From assembly GCA_009777515.1 (NCBI GenBank), contig WRLR01000001.1, positions 1 to 64,000 of the forward strand: a DNA stretch of 64,000 bases, written 5' to 3'. Shown piece by piece: positions 41,747-49,683 of this stretch. Positions within the stretch are counted from its first letter, which is position 1, and each line of letters starts with the position of its first letter. The translations under genes were made by a program, and so were the position numbers. The notes under the pieces are model-generated. The model saw only the letters and a program-made list of their open reading frames with translations, searched no databases and was not told the origin of the DNA. Source of the DNA: Oscillospiraceae bacterium (GTDB taxonomy: Bacteria > Bacillota > Clostridia > WRLR01).

Positions 41747-42572
41747 CAATGCGGAACTTTTTTTCATACCGTCCCTCCTAAAGCTGGAGGCGCTGGGCCT
41801 GGAGCGTTTTTCCGAAACGTCCGAGCTGTCTGCGGGGGCGTACTTTGAGCTGCTCAGGCGGTTCATGAAACTCGCGTTGCCCGCCGTCAGCGCGCTGCGA
41901 CGGTTCATCAGCCGCAACGGCGACATTGACTCGTATAAAAGCTTGGACGATATAATCCCCGTCCTCAAAGAGATGGGGTGCGACGGCTACGTGTCGGCGT
42001 TCTATGCGGTCCTTGGCGCATATGAGACGGGTAACTGGCGGCTGGCGGCCCACCACGCCGACATGGCGATGGAGGGCTTCGACGCATTCTATTCAAAGAT
42101 ATCCTCGGCCAAAAGGACAGCCGTCGAGTCGGCGCCCGACGCGGGCCTGCCGCTGGGCGAATACATAAAGGCCGTCCAGGAGAGCGGCAAACAGCGGAAG
42201 ATGGTGGTCCTGGCCGTGGACGACTCGCCCGTCATCTTAAAGTCAGTCTCATCGGTGCTGAGCGCCGAATACAAGGTGTACACCCTGCTCAAGCCCGAAA
42301 TGCTCCCCAAGATAATGAAGCAGGTCACGCCGGAACTTTTTTTGCTCGACTACAAGATGCCTGACATAAGCGGGTTTGAGTTGATACCGGTGATCCGGGG
42401 GTTCAAGGAACACCGCGACACCCCGATCGTGTTCTTGACCTCCGAGGGGACGGTGGACAACGTGACGGCCGCATTGGCCCTGGGCGCGAGCGACTTTATC
42501 GTAAAGCCGTTCAACCCGGGCGCGCTGCGGGAAAAAATAGCCAAATGGATAGTCCGAAAAGAACAGGCGTAA
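41739..42572 (+). CDS. Two-domain protein with C-terminal receiver domain
   Basis: 277 residues, starting at a GTG that overlaps the kinase stop by 8 bp, with AAGGAG 7 bp upstream. The N-terminal ~145 residues are helical and not recognised; they resemble the size of a degenerate Hpt or receiver partner. The C-terminal receiver has VLAVDDSPVILK, Asp204 in LFLLDYKMPD, a TSEGT switch Thr/Ser region and Lys in DFIVKPFNP. There is no output domain, so it may act as a relay or phosphate sink between the hybrid kinase and the HD-GYP protein. Confidence 0.85.
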   Translation: MDNNAELFFIPSLLKLEALGLERFSETSELSAGAYFELLRRFMKLALPAVSALRRFISRNGDIDSYKSLDDIIPVLKEMGCDGYVSAFYAVLGAYETGNWRLAAHHADMAMEGFDAFYSKISSAKRTAVESAPDAGLPLGEYIKAVQESGKQRKMVVLAVDDSPVILKSVSSVLSAEYKVYTLLKPEMLPKIMKQVTPELFLLDYKMPDISGFELIPVIRGFKEHRDTPIVFLTSEGTVDNVTAALALGASDFIVKPFNPGALREKIAKWIVRKEQA

Positions 42573-42614
42573 TGCCAGATCAAGGTTAACATAAAATGAC
42601 TTGGGGGACGGGAC

Positions 42615-43706
42615 ATGAATGGGTCGGGTAATGCGCGAAAGATAGTAATGCTGGTAGACGACAACGAGGCGAACCTGGCGATCGGGAAAGACATGCTAAA
42701 GGACGTCTATAAAGTCTACCCCGTCCCTTCGGGCGAGATTATGTTCGATTTGCTTGAAGACGTGCGCCCCGACATAATCCTGCTCGACATCCTGATGCCT
42801 GGGATGGACGGCTACGAGGCGATCAAAAGGCTGAAAAAAAGCAGGCAGTGGGCGGACATCCCCGTCGTGCTGCTGACGGCGAAATCCGACGAGAGTAGCG
42901 AGTATGTCGGGCTCAGCCTCGGCGCCATGGACTATGTGTCGAAGCCGTTTTATGCGCCGCTGCTGCTAAAGCGCATCGAGAACCTTCTGATGGCGCAGGC
43001 GCAGAAGAACCAGCTCCGGGGCTACGGCGAGGGCCTGCCAGGCCAGGCGGAGGCGAATATATCGCAGATCAACAGCCTGCAGAACGCGGTCCTCAACACT
43101 ATATCGGGGCTCGTGGAGTTCAAGGAGGACGAGACTGACGGGCATATAATTCGCACGCGGAAGTACCTGAAGATACTCGTCGACCAGATGCTTTTGGACG
43201 GGGTGTACATCGACGAGGTGGGCGCCTGGGACATGAACTTCGTGCTGTCCTCGTCGCAACTGCACGACGTGGGCAATATTGCCATCAGCGACGTTATTTT
43301 GAAGAAGCCCGGCGCGCTGACGCCGGAGGAGTTCGTCGTCATGATGTCGCATGTGGAAGAGGGCATTAAAGCCGTGCAGAAGATCGAGGAGAGCACCGGA
43401 GACGACGCCTTTATGCGCCATGTCCGCCTGATTGTCGGCAGCCACCATGAAAAATGGGACGGCTCCGGGTACCCCAATGGCTTGCGCGGGACGGAGATCC
43501 CGCTGGAGGGGAGGCTGATGGCCATCGCGGACGTCTATGACGCGCTTATCTCCAAAAGGCCCTATAAAAAGCCGCTGACTGCCGAAGAGGCGTCGGCCAT
43601 CATCAAAGAGGGCAGCGCCAAGCACTTCGACCCGGCGCTGGTCGATGTCTTTTCAAAAGTCGAGGACAAGTTCGCGGACGTCGTTAAAAATTCCATGCAC
43701 ATATAG
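42615..43706 (+). CDS. RpfG-type response regulator with HD-GYP domain
   Basis: 363 residues. The receiver has VMLVDDNEAN, Asp58 in ILLDILMPGMDG and Lys in DYVSKPFYA. The HD-GYP domain has the metal pair His217-Asp218 (QLHDVGNIAI), His277-His278 in SHHEKWDGSGYPNG, and a late Asp in IADVYDALISKRPYK. HD-GYP enzymes hydrolyse cyclic-di-GMP. Most relatives have HDIGK; here the Lys is Asn, a variant whose effect is unclear. It closes the three-gene signalling unit, following the receiver protein by 42 bp, with a GGGGGACGGG RBS. Confidence 0.93.
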   Translation: MNGSGNARKIVMLVDDNEANLAIGKDMLKDVYKVYPVPSGEIMFDLLEDVRPDIILLDILMPGMDGYEAIKRLKKSRQWADIPVVLLTAKSDESSEYVGLSLGAMDYVSKPFYAPLLLKRIENLLMAQAQKNQLRGYGEGLPGQAEANISQINSLQNAVLNTISGLVEFKEDETDGHIIRTRKYLKILVDQMLLDGVYIDEVGAWDMNFVLSSSQLHDVGNIAISDVILKKPGALTPEEFVVMMSHVEEGIKAVQKIEESTGDDAFMRHVRLIVGSHHEKWDGSGYPNGLRGTEIPLEGRLMAIADVYDALISKRPYKKPLTAEEASAIIKEGSAKHFDPALVDVFSKVEDKFADVVKNSMHI

Positions 43707-43721
43707 CATATAACGAATTTA

Positions 43722-43795
43722 ACGCGTATAACGCGTGTGGCGCATACAGCACATTGCGCGTATATAGCGCGTGTAGCGCATATGGCGCGTGTAGC
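43722..43795. repeat. ~18-bp degenerate tandem array
   Basis: About four units of the type GCGCATATGGCGCGTGTA (alternating GCGTATA/GCGCATA with GCGCGTGTA), beginning 15 bp after the HD-GYP stop codon. Confidence 0.75.
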
Positions 43796-44174
43796 CGCAC
43801 GTTTTTTAAAAAGTAACATTAACCAGCCGTGAAAGTGGGTAAAAATAATGTGAAATGCGCGCTCCATGCGGTTGTCGGCATTTTTTTGGCCCATATTACT
43901 AACTAACATTAGTTAAGAATATCGATCCGCCCCATGATGCGCCGCTGAGCGGCGCCAAACGGAGGCCTGCGGGCAACCGCGAAAAGCTGCATGAAGATGT
44001 ATGAAATAACCGGCGATTCTGGCGGCGGCGGGGAGGACATCAACAGCGCAAAACAACCTGGGCGCCGCCGCGGCCAGGATCGGCGCCATTGATGCCATGA
44101 TCCTCAAGCTGCATTAAAATAAATTTTAATTAATTGGTAGGAAAAACATATAGACGGGCGGCCAAAGGGAGCCC
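43796..44174. other. Gap after the HD-GYP gene with operator-like palindrome and possible gene relic
   Basis: This contains the palindrome TAACTAA-CA-TTAGTTA at about 43900-43915 and, at about 44038-44118, a plus-frame remnant reading QNNLGAAAARIGAIDAM, ending in TAA, that weakly recalls the flagellin C-terminal helix. No intact gene is supported. Confidence 0.35.
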
Positions 44175-44363
44175 CTACACGTTCCTGACGACCTTGTTGG
44201 AGCGCAGGCAGCGCGTGCAGACGCTTATCGTCTTTGGCGTCCCGTCGACGATCGCCCTTACTTTCCTTATGTTGGCCTTCCATTTACGGCTGGTCCGCCG
44301 GATGGAGTGGCTAACATTGTTCCCGAACACGGTTGTTTTATCGCATATAAAGCATCGAGCCAT
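44175..44363 (-). CDS. rpmB: 50S ribosomal protein L28
   Basis: 62 residues, the family length. MARCFICDKTTVFGNNVSHS starts with a CxxC pair, and VCTRCLRSNKV supplies the second CxxC, so this is the zinc-binding (C+) form of L28. AAAGGGG lies 9 bp before the ATG. It is a single gene, divergent from rsmD. Its promoter overlaps that of rsmD. Confidence 0.97.
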   Translation of the reverse strand: MARCFICDKTTVFGNNVSHSIRRTSRKWKANIRKVRAIVDGTPKTISVCTRCLRSNKVVRNV

Positions 44364-44410
44364 ACTAGTATCCCCTTTAACAATTCACAATCCAATCTAT
44401 CCTATCACAG

Positions 44411-44449
44411 ATCTATGCGGTTTGACAATATCATAAATAAACATATAAT
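44411..44449. promoter_or_regulatory. Overlapping divergent promoters for rsmD (+) and rpmB (-)
   Basis: On the plus strand TTGACA (44422-44427) and TATAAT (44444-44449) are both perfect consensus, spaced 16 bp, pointing to rsmD. On the minus strand the same bases give TTGTCA with TAGGAT 18 bp further towards rpmB. The two -35 boxes share the palindromic core TTGACAA, so the promoters probably compete. Confidence 0.7.
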
Positions 44450-44497
44450 GTATATATATCTTTTTTTTGGTTATTGGCGGATTGGTTGCAAATACAA

Positions 44498-45115
44498 ATG
44501 GGGGGGCGGATCGGCATTCTGCGCATTGTTTCGGGTAAATTTGGCGGCAGGTTGATCAGGGCGCCCGAAGGCGCCCCGACGCGGCCCACGTCGCAGGTGG
44601 CCCGCGAGGCCCTGTTCAGCATCCTCGCGCCCAGGGTCGCCGGCGCCGTGTTCATCGATATGTACGCGGGCTCGGGCGCGGTGGGGATCGAGGCTCTGAG
44701 CCGGGGCGCAGGCTGCGTGGTGTTTGCCGACAGCAGCCGCGAATGCGTCGACACGATCCGCGACAACTTAAAGCTCCTGGGCATTGGCGGCAGGGGCGCG
44801 CTGGTGCTGGAGGCGGATCTCGCGCGGGGCGCCCCTGCCGCAGCGGCGCTGCGGGGCGCGCTCAAGCGCCTCGGGGAGGTGGCGGCTGACATTATATTTG
44901 CGGACCCGCCATACGGGCTGGAAGGCATTTTGGATATGCCGCGCTTTATTTCCGAGTCTTATTTGTGCGCGGCGGACGGGACCATCATAATAGAGCACAG
45001 CAAGAAGACTATCATGCCGGCCAACTCCGGCATGTATGAGAAGGCCCGCGAAAGGCAGTACGGGGACTCGTGCCTGTCATTCTACGAAAGCGCCCCGGAC
45101 GGCAGCCAGGTATAA
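44498..45115 (+). CDS. rsmD: 16S rRNA (guanine966-N2)-methyltransferase RsmD
   Basis: About 205 residues. The Rossmann methyltransferase binds SAM (FIDMYAGSGAVGIEALSRGA) and has the catalytic FADPPYGL motif for exocyclic amino methylation. The N-terminal RIVSGKFGGRLI is family-typical and starts some 7 residues after the ATG at 44498. That ATG has no obvious RBS, so a non-ATG start a few codons later, behind GGGGGGGCGG, is possible. It is followed by coaD, the usual Bacillota partner. Confidence 0.93.
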   Translation: MGGRIGILRIVSGKFGGRLIRAPEGAPTRPTSQVAREALFSILAPRVAGAVFIDMYAGSGAVGIEALSRGAGCVVFADSSRECVDTIRDNLKLLGIGGRGALVLEADLARGAPAAAALRGALKRLGEVAADIIFADPPYGLEGILDMPRFISESYLCAADGTIIIEHSKKTIMPANSGMYEKARERQYGDSCLSFYESAPDGSQV

Positions 45116-45140
45116 ACAATAGGAGGTCAAAGACATATCT

Positions 45141-45701
45141 GTGAATGATCTACAGGGCGGCGGGCCGGCGCCGAGGGCCGGCGAGAGCGTATACATATAC
45201 CCGGGCAGCTTCGATCCGGTCACGTTCGGGCATTTGGACATCATCACGCGCGCCTCCCATATGTGCGGCCGCCTCATTATTGCTATTGGCCGGAACCGCG
45301 AAAAAAGGACGATGTTCGCCACGGAGGAGCGGATCGAGATGCTGCGCGACGTGGTCGCGTCCCAGGCCGGCAACGGCGGCGGTCTGCATAACGTGGAAGT
45401 CGCCGCATTTAGCGGCCTGTTGGCCGACTTCGCAAAAAAGCGCGGCGCGAGCGTCATCGTCAAGGGGCTGCGCGCGATGTCCGACTTCGAGTTCGAGTTC
45501 CAGATGGCACTGCTGAACAAATATCTGGACGAGCGCCTGGAGACCGTTTTTTTGATGACCAGCGTCCAGTACACGTACCTGAGTTCCAGCGCCGTTAAAG
45601 AGATAGCGCTGAACGGCGGGCGCCTCGGCGGCCTGGTGCCTGCCTGCGTGGTTGACAGGATAGAAGAAAAAGCGCTAAAAGCAAAGGAGTTGAGTGTCTA
45701 A
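45141..45701 (+). CDS. coaD: Phosphopantetheine adenylyltransferase
   Basis: 186 residues against a usual ~160. It transfers AMP to 4'-phosphopantetheine, the penultimate CoA step (the last enzyme, coaE, is at 27961). The nucleotidyltransferase motif YPGSFDPVTFGHLDII contains the T/HxGH site; SSSAVKEIAL is the C-terminal family signature. A ~16-residue Gly/Pro-rich N-terminal extension precedes it. The start is a GTG with AGGAGG 14 bp away, longer than normal. The stop overlaps the next gene. Confidence 0.94.
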   Translation: MNDLQGGGPAPRAGESVYIYPGSFDPVTFGHLDIITRASHMCGRLIIAIGRNREKRTMFATEERIEMLRDVVASQAGNGGGLHNVEVAAFSGLLADFAKKRGASVIVKGLRAMSDFEFEFQMALLNKYLDERLETVFLMTSVQYTYLSSSAVKEIALNGGRLGGLVPACVVDRIEEKALKAKELSV

Positions 45702-46158
45702 TAGCATGGATATTTACCAAATGATCGACGCGCTGGAGGAGCTGCTCGAAAACGGCGCGCCGGTTCCGCTCTCCAGCAAGCGGCTCGTGTCCGTCGGCGA
45801 GGCCGTCGAAATCATCCGCCAGATGCGCCTGAGCATACCCGAGGAGATCAAAGCCGCCGCGCGTTTGACTGAAGAGCGCGACAGCATCGTTAAAAAGGCC
45901 GAGGCCGAGTCCCAGCGCATGCTTAAGAACGCCGAGGCGAAATACACGGAAATGGTGGACAACCATGAAATCATCAGCGCCGCCTATAAACAGGCGAACG
46001 AAATCGTCGCCACGGCGCAGCAAAGCGCCCGGGAGCTGAAAATGGGCGCTTACGACTACATGAGCAAGCTGCTCGAGAAGATAGAGCGCGTGATTTACGA
46101 AACCGTGGAAACAATAAATTCCAACCGCCGGGAGATCGAAAACTTCCGCGACCAATAG
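45694..46158 (+). CDS. Conserved coiled-coil protein linked to coaD (DivIVA/ATPase-subunit-like)
   Basis: 154 residues, largely a long amphipathic coiled coil (about 50-150) with ATP-synthase-b-like heptads (KKAEAESQRMLKNAEAKYTE). The N-terminal MDIYQMIDALEELLENG is typical of a Clostridial family always found beside coaD. Function unknown; the architecture suggests a scaffold. The GTG at 45694, overlapping the coaD stop by 8 bp with AAAGGAG 4 bp before it, is used. The ATG at 45706 is the alternative. Confidence 0.8.
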   Translation: MSNSMDIYQMIDALEELLENGAPVPLSSKRLVSVGEAVEIIRQMRLSIPEEIKAAARLTEERDSIVKKAEAESQRMLKNAEAKYTEMVDNHEIISAAYKQANEIVATAQQSARELKMGAYDYMSKLLEKIERVIYETVETINSNRREIENFRDQ

Positions 46159-46176
46159 CGCGGGCCGCGCCGCGTC

Positions 46177-46265
46177 CAGCGGCGCTAGGGTTCCGCATCC
46201 AGCGGCGCTAAGGTTCCGCTTCAAGCGGCGCTAATGTTCCGCATCCGGCGGCGCTAGGGTTCCGC
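46177..46265. repeat. 23-bp tandem array, four units
   Basis: The unit is (C/A)(A/G)GCGGCGCTAGGGTTCCGC(A/T)TC, with copies starting at 46177, 46200, 46223 and 46246 (last incomplete). It fills the gap between convergent genes. Confidence 0.85.
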
Positions 46266-46285
46266 CGCACCGGGTCCGTAAAGCG

Positions 46286-47359
46286 TCAGACGCGTTCGAC
46301 CCATCCAAAAATGTCTTCGCGCTCGCCGAGCTGTATGCCTGTTATACTGTCATACAATTTTTGCGACAGCTCGCCAATCTTGCCGCCAGAGAGCTCCATC
46401 ACCTCGTTTTCCACAGCCAGCACGCCTATGGGCGAAATGACTGCCGCCGTCCCCGTACCGAACGCCTCTTCGAGTGCGCCGGTTTTGTATGCGGAGACGA
46501 CCTCGTCTATGGATATGGGGCGCTCTTCTATGTTGTACCCAAAATGCCTGAGCAGGCGGATAGTGGAGTCCCTGGTCACGCCCGGGAGCACGCTCCCGGT
46601 GAGCGACGGGGTGACGATGCTGCCCGCTATTTTAAAGAAGACGTTCATAGTGCCGACTTCTTCTATGAATTTTCGGTCGATCGCGTCGAGCCACAGCACC
46701 TGCGTATAGCCCATGTCCTTGGCCTTGCTCTGCGACTTTAAGCTGGCCGCGTAATTGGCGGCGGCCTTCGTGAAGCCGAGCCCGCCCCGCACTGCCCTGA
46801 CATATTCCGTTTCCACGTTGATTTTAACGGGGGCGAGGCCCTCCGGGTAGTACGCGCCCACCGGCGACAGCACGATGATGAATAGATATGTGTCCGAGGG
46901 GCGCACGCCGATAAACGGATCGGTCGCTATGACAAACGGCCTTATATAAAGGGATGTGCCCGCGTCGGACGGGATCCAGCCCTGCTCGACCCTGAGCAGT
47001 TCCTTGAGCGCCTCCAGCGCGAAGTCCACGTCGAGCTCGGGCATGCACAGCCTCGCGTTGGAGCTGTTCTGCCGGTCGAAGTTCATCCTCGGGCGGAACA
47101 GCAGCGTCTCGCCGCCCTTGCCCCGGTAAGCCTTTAAGCCCTCGAACGCGGCCTGGCCGTAGTGGAACACCATTGCCGAGGGTTCAAGGGACAGGGGCTG
47201 GTAGGGGACGATACGCGGGTCGTGCCACCCGGTCCCCTCCGTGTAGTCCATCAGGAACATGTGATCCGTGAATATCCGGCCGAAGCCCAGCTCCGAACCC
47301 GGCGCCGGCTTAGCTTTCGGGGACTGTGTTTTTAAGATTTTGATATCATTTTTATCCAT
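46286..47359 (-). CDS. ilvE: Branched-chain amino acid aminotransferase
   Basis: 357 residues, class IV PLP enzyme, last step of Leu/Ile/Val synthesis and first of their breakdown. The PLP-binding Lys is in GGLGFTKAAANYAAS; other family marks are LRPFVIATD, LDAIDRKFIEEVGTMNVFF and the phosphate-binding GTGTAAVISPIG. ATG at 47359 has GGAGG 8 bp upstream; an in-frame extension of 14 residues upstream is not supported. It is divergent from yqeG and convergent with the coiled-coil gene. Confidence 0.96.
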   Translation of the reverse strand: MDKNDIKILKTQSPKAKPAPGSELGFGRIFTDHMFLMDYTEGTGWHDPRIVPYQPLSLEPSAMVFHYGQAAFEGLKAYRGKGGETLLFRPRMNFDRQNSSNARLCMPELDVDFALEALKELLRVEQGWIPSDAGTSLYIRPFVIATDPFIGVRPSDTYLFIIVLSPVGAYYPEGLAPVKINVETEYVRAVRGGLGFTKAAANYAASLKSQSKAKDMGYTQVLWLDAIDRKFIEEVGTMNVFFKIAGSIVTPSLTGSVLPGVTRDSTIRLLRHFGYNIEERPISIDEVVSAYKTGALEEAFGTGTAAVISPIGVLAVENEVMELSGGKIGELSQKLYDSITGIQLGEREDIFGWVERV

Positions 47360-47493
47360 ACTCGCCCTCCGCGTACAAACGTTTGGCAACCAGTGTACCA
47401 CAAGCGGCAGCGGCGTGACAATAAATTTATGCAGGTTATAGCGCAGAGCGCAGCGATTGGGCGATTGGGCATTGATCCGGCCACATGCCGGGC

Positions 47494-47522
47494 TTGACGG
47501 CTCGCCCCGCTAGTGATATGGT
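47494..47522 (+). promoter_or_regulatory. Possible promoter for yqeG
   Basis: TTGACG (47494-47499) and TATGGT (47517-47522) are spaced 17 bp, 43 bp before the start codon. Confidence 0.45.
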
Positions 47523-47564
47523 CATTTGTGCAGCAAAACCCGTAGAAGACGGAGGGCCGCGACA

Positions 47565-48125
47565 ATGTTATTTCGCAAGCTGGCCAGCCGCTACCTGCGC
47601 CCCGATCAGTACCTCGACAGCATCGAGGACATCGATTTGGCGAAACTGTGCGAAGAAGGGGCGAGGGGGCTGATCATCGACATAGACAACACGCTGCTCG
47701 CGCCCGGCACAAAGGCGCCGGACGGGCGCATGCTGGGATTCATAGACAGCGCGCGCGACGCGGGCCTCGATATCTGCCTGTTGTCCAATGCTTCGCGCCG
47801 CCGCGTTGCATGGGCGGCGTCCGGCACCGGCCTGTTCGCGATAGCGGGGGCGCGCAAGCCGTCGGGGCGCGGGTTCGAGAAGGCCATGCGCCTGATGGGG
47901 CTTGCACCGCCGCAGTTGCGCGTCATAGGGGATCAGTTGTTCACCGACGTACTGGGCGCGAGGCGCCTCGGCATTGGGGTCATTTGCGTGAGGCCCATCA
48001 CCCGGCGCGAGGAGCCCACGGTGAGGCTAAAACGCATTGCGGAGTACTTTATTATGAGGGACCTGGCCAAGAGCCGGGCAAAGGGCCAAGTAAAAAACCG
48101 GGCCGAGGATCGGAATACAACATGA
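47565..48125 (+). CDS. yqeG: YqeG family HAD-IIIA phosphatase
   Basis: About 186 residues. HAD motif I DIDNTLLAPG carries the nucleophile Asp; motif II is LLSNAS; motif III/IV is KPSGRGFEKAM with GDQLFTDVLGARRLG. Bacillota YqeG proteins are cytoplasmic HAD phosphatases of uncertain substrate; relatives include phosphatidylglycerophosphatase-like enzymes. GGAGG lies 8 bp before the ATG. The usual neighbour yqeH is not present; comFB and efp follow. Confidence 0.92.
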   Translation: MLFRKLASRYLRPDQYLDSIEDIDLAKLCEEGARGLIIDIDNTLLAPGTKAPDGRMLGFIDSARDAGLDICLLSNASRRRVAWAASGTGLFAIAGARKPSGRGFEKAMRLMGLAPPQLRVIGDQLFTDVLGARRLGIGVICVRPITRREEPTVRLKRIAEYFIMRDLAKSRAKGQVKNRAEDRNTT

Positions 48126-48355
48126 TCCAAAAAACCCGGCAAAACTTTTTAGGCTGCTATGCGGACGCGCGTAGGCTGTAAATTCCCTTTTCAACCATAC
48201 CGAATTGTGGTAGATTCTATAAGTGGCCCGATGCTTGTGCGCGGTAGTCGCTTACTACAAGGCTTTTGGTGCGAAAAATAGAGGAAAGGGCAGGACTGGG
48301 GCCGGGGCGCGGGGCTTTTTCGCGTCGGCGGCGCAGTTTGCGCGTGGCATTCACT

Positions 48356-48646
48356 ATGTTCAGTTTGAAGAATCACATGGAAGAGGTTGTTTTCAATCGA
48401 ATGAAATCGGTGCTCAACGGCTTGGACGTATGCAAATGCGAAAAATGCTCAATGGATATAGCGGCGATTGTGTTGAACGAGCTGCCGGCAAAATATGTCG
48501 TCACGGACAAGGGCGTCCTGTTTTCCAAGATAGACGCCCTGCAGCAGCAGTTCGACATCGGGGTCACGGCGGCCATCACCCGCGCGGCGCAGATTGTCAA
48601 CAAAACCCCGCTGCACGACAAAACACAGGACGTGATGAAGGCATAG
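48356..48646 (+). CDS. ComFB-family protein (late competence / c-di-GMP receptor family)
   Basis: 96 residues. MEEVVFNRMKSVLN, then CKCEKCSMDIAAIVLNELPAKYVV gives the CxCxxC region, followed by AAITRAAQIVNKTP. ComFB-type proteins were named from a Bacillus competence operon; recent work assigns c-di-GMP binding to members of the family. No comFA or comFC is beside it. The start at 48356 is the first plausible ATG; the one seven codons later is also possible and both have weak RBSs. The ~230-bp region upstream holds a possible TTTTCA-17-TAGATT promoter. Confidence 0.85.
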   Translation: MFSLKNHMEEVVFNRMKSVLNGLDVCKCEKCSMDIAAIVLNELPAKYVVTDKGVLFSKIDALQQQFDIGVTAAITRAAQIVNKTPLHDKTQDVMKA

Positions 48647-48686
48647 GCGCCCGGCGCGGCGCCGGTGAATGTGAGGGGGTCGGATT

Positions 48687-49244
48687 ATGATTAGCGCTGG
48701 CGAATTTCGGAACGGCGTCACGTTTGAACTTGACGGGCAGGTGTTTCAAGTGATCGAGTTCCAGCACGTCAAACCGGGCAAGGGCGCGGCGTTTGTCCGG
48801 ACGAAGCTGCGGAACATGATTACGGGGGCCACCGTCGAGCGGACGTTCAACCCTTCCGACAAAATGGACAACGCGCACGTCGAGCGCAAGGACATGCAGT
48901 ATATGTACACCGACGGCAATCTATACTATTTCATGGACACCGAGACATACGATCAAATCCCCTTGAACGCCGAAACGGTCGGCGACGCTCTCAAGTTCGT
49001 CAAAGAGGAAATAATCGTAAAAGTCCTGTCGCATAATGACAATGTGTTCGGCATAGAGCCGCCTTTTTTCGTCGAGCTGCAGATAACGGAAACAGAGCCC
49101 GGCTTTCGCGGGGACACCGCCACCGGCGCCACCAAGCCGGCGGTCGTAGAGACGGGCGCGGTCATCAAGGTGCCGCTGTTCATTGAAGTGGGCGAGGTGG
49201 TCAGGATTGACACGCGGACGGGCGAATATATGGAGCGCGCATAG
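48687..49244 (+). CDS. efp: Elongation factor P
   Basis: 185 residues, standard length: KOW-like N domain ([17 protein letters not shown]), then the loop [17 protein letters not shown] whose tip Lys may be modified, then OB domains ending [11 protein letters not shown] rescues ribosomes stalled at polyproline, which is of interest here because several proteins in the window have Pro-rich inserts. GAGGGGG lies 7 bp before the ATG. It begins the efp–asp23–nusB–xseAB–ispA run. Confidence 0.97.
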   Translation: MISAGEFRNGVTFELDGQVFQVIEFQHVKPGKGAAFVRTKLRNMITGATVERTFNPSDKMDNAHVERKDMQYMYTDGNLYYFMDTETYDQIPLNAETVGDALKFVKEEIIVKVLSHNDNVFGIEPPFFVELQITETEPGFRGDTATGATKPAVVETGAVIKVPLFIEVGEVVRIDTRTGEYMERA

Positions 49245-49273
49245 GTGGGGCATAAGTGGGGCATAGGTGGGTA
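49241..49273. repeat. 11-bp tandem array, three units, overlapping the efp stop
   Basis: CATAGGTGGGG, CATAAGTGGGG, CATAGGTGGGT. The first unit contains the efp stop codon and the last supplies the likely RBS (AGGTGGG) of the next gene. Confidence 0.8.
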
Positions 49274-49683
49274 TGAAGCAGGCGGGGCAAGGCGACACAG
49301 GCACAGTTGAGACACTGCCGGGCGTGGACATCGAATTGGACGTCATAGCCCGCGTCGCGGCGAAGTCCGCCCTCGGCGCAAGCGGCGTGCTGTCGCTGGA
49401 AAACACGTTCGCGGACGGCATAGCGGCGGCCCTGGGCAAACACGGCCACGCTCGCGGCGTGCGCGTGGTTTCGGAGGGCGGCGGCTGCGTGTTCCACATC
49501 AGCGTGGTGACCAGGTACGGCGAAAACATACCGGAGATCGCCTGGAAGTTGCAAGAGCGCGTAAAGCACTCCGTCGAGGAGCTGGTTGGCGCCCGCGTCA
49601 AGAGGGTGAACGTGCTGATCGCCGGGATTCGCGACGAAGGCGCGAAGCGAAGGCCGAAGCGCGGCGCGGGGCAGCCCGTATGA
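49273..49683 (+). CDS. Asp23/Gls24 family envelope stress protein
   Basis: 136 residues: LPGVDIELDVIARVAAKSALGASGVLSLEN, then the family-typical VRVVSEGGGCVFHISVVTRYGENIPEIAWKLQERVKHSVEELVGARVKRVNVLIAGI. Members (AmaP partners, YqhY/YloU) associate with the membrane or fatty-acid metabolism. This copy sits where yqhY is found in Bacillota, upstream of nusB. The C-terminus is basic (KRRPKRGAG). The ATG at 49273 follows the RBS in the 11-bp repeats. The stop overlaps nusB. Confidence 0.92.
   Translation: MKQAGQGDTGTVETLPGVDIELDVIARVAAKSALGASGVLSLENTFADGIAAALGKHGHARGVRVVSEGGGCVFHISVVTRYGENIPEIAWKLQERVKHSVEELVGARVKRVNVLIAGIRDEGAKRRPKRGAGQPV

Noticed and set aside
43913-44107. A 64-codon minus-strand open frame in the gap before rpmB
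   Set aside because: No RBS, no family resemblance and composition typical of antisense to a decayed plus-strand segment.
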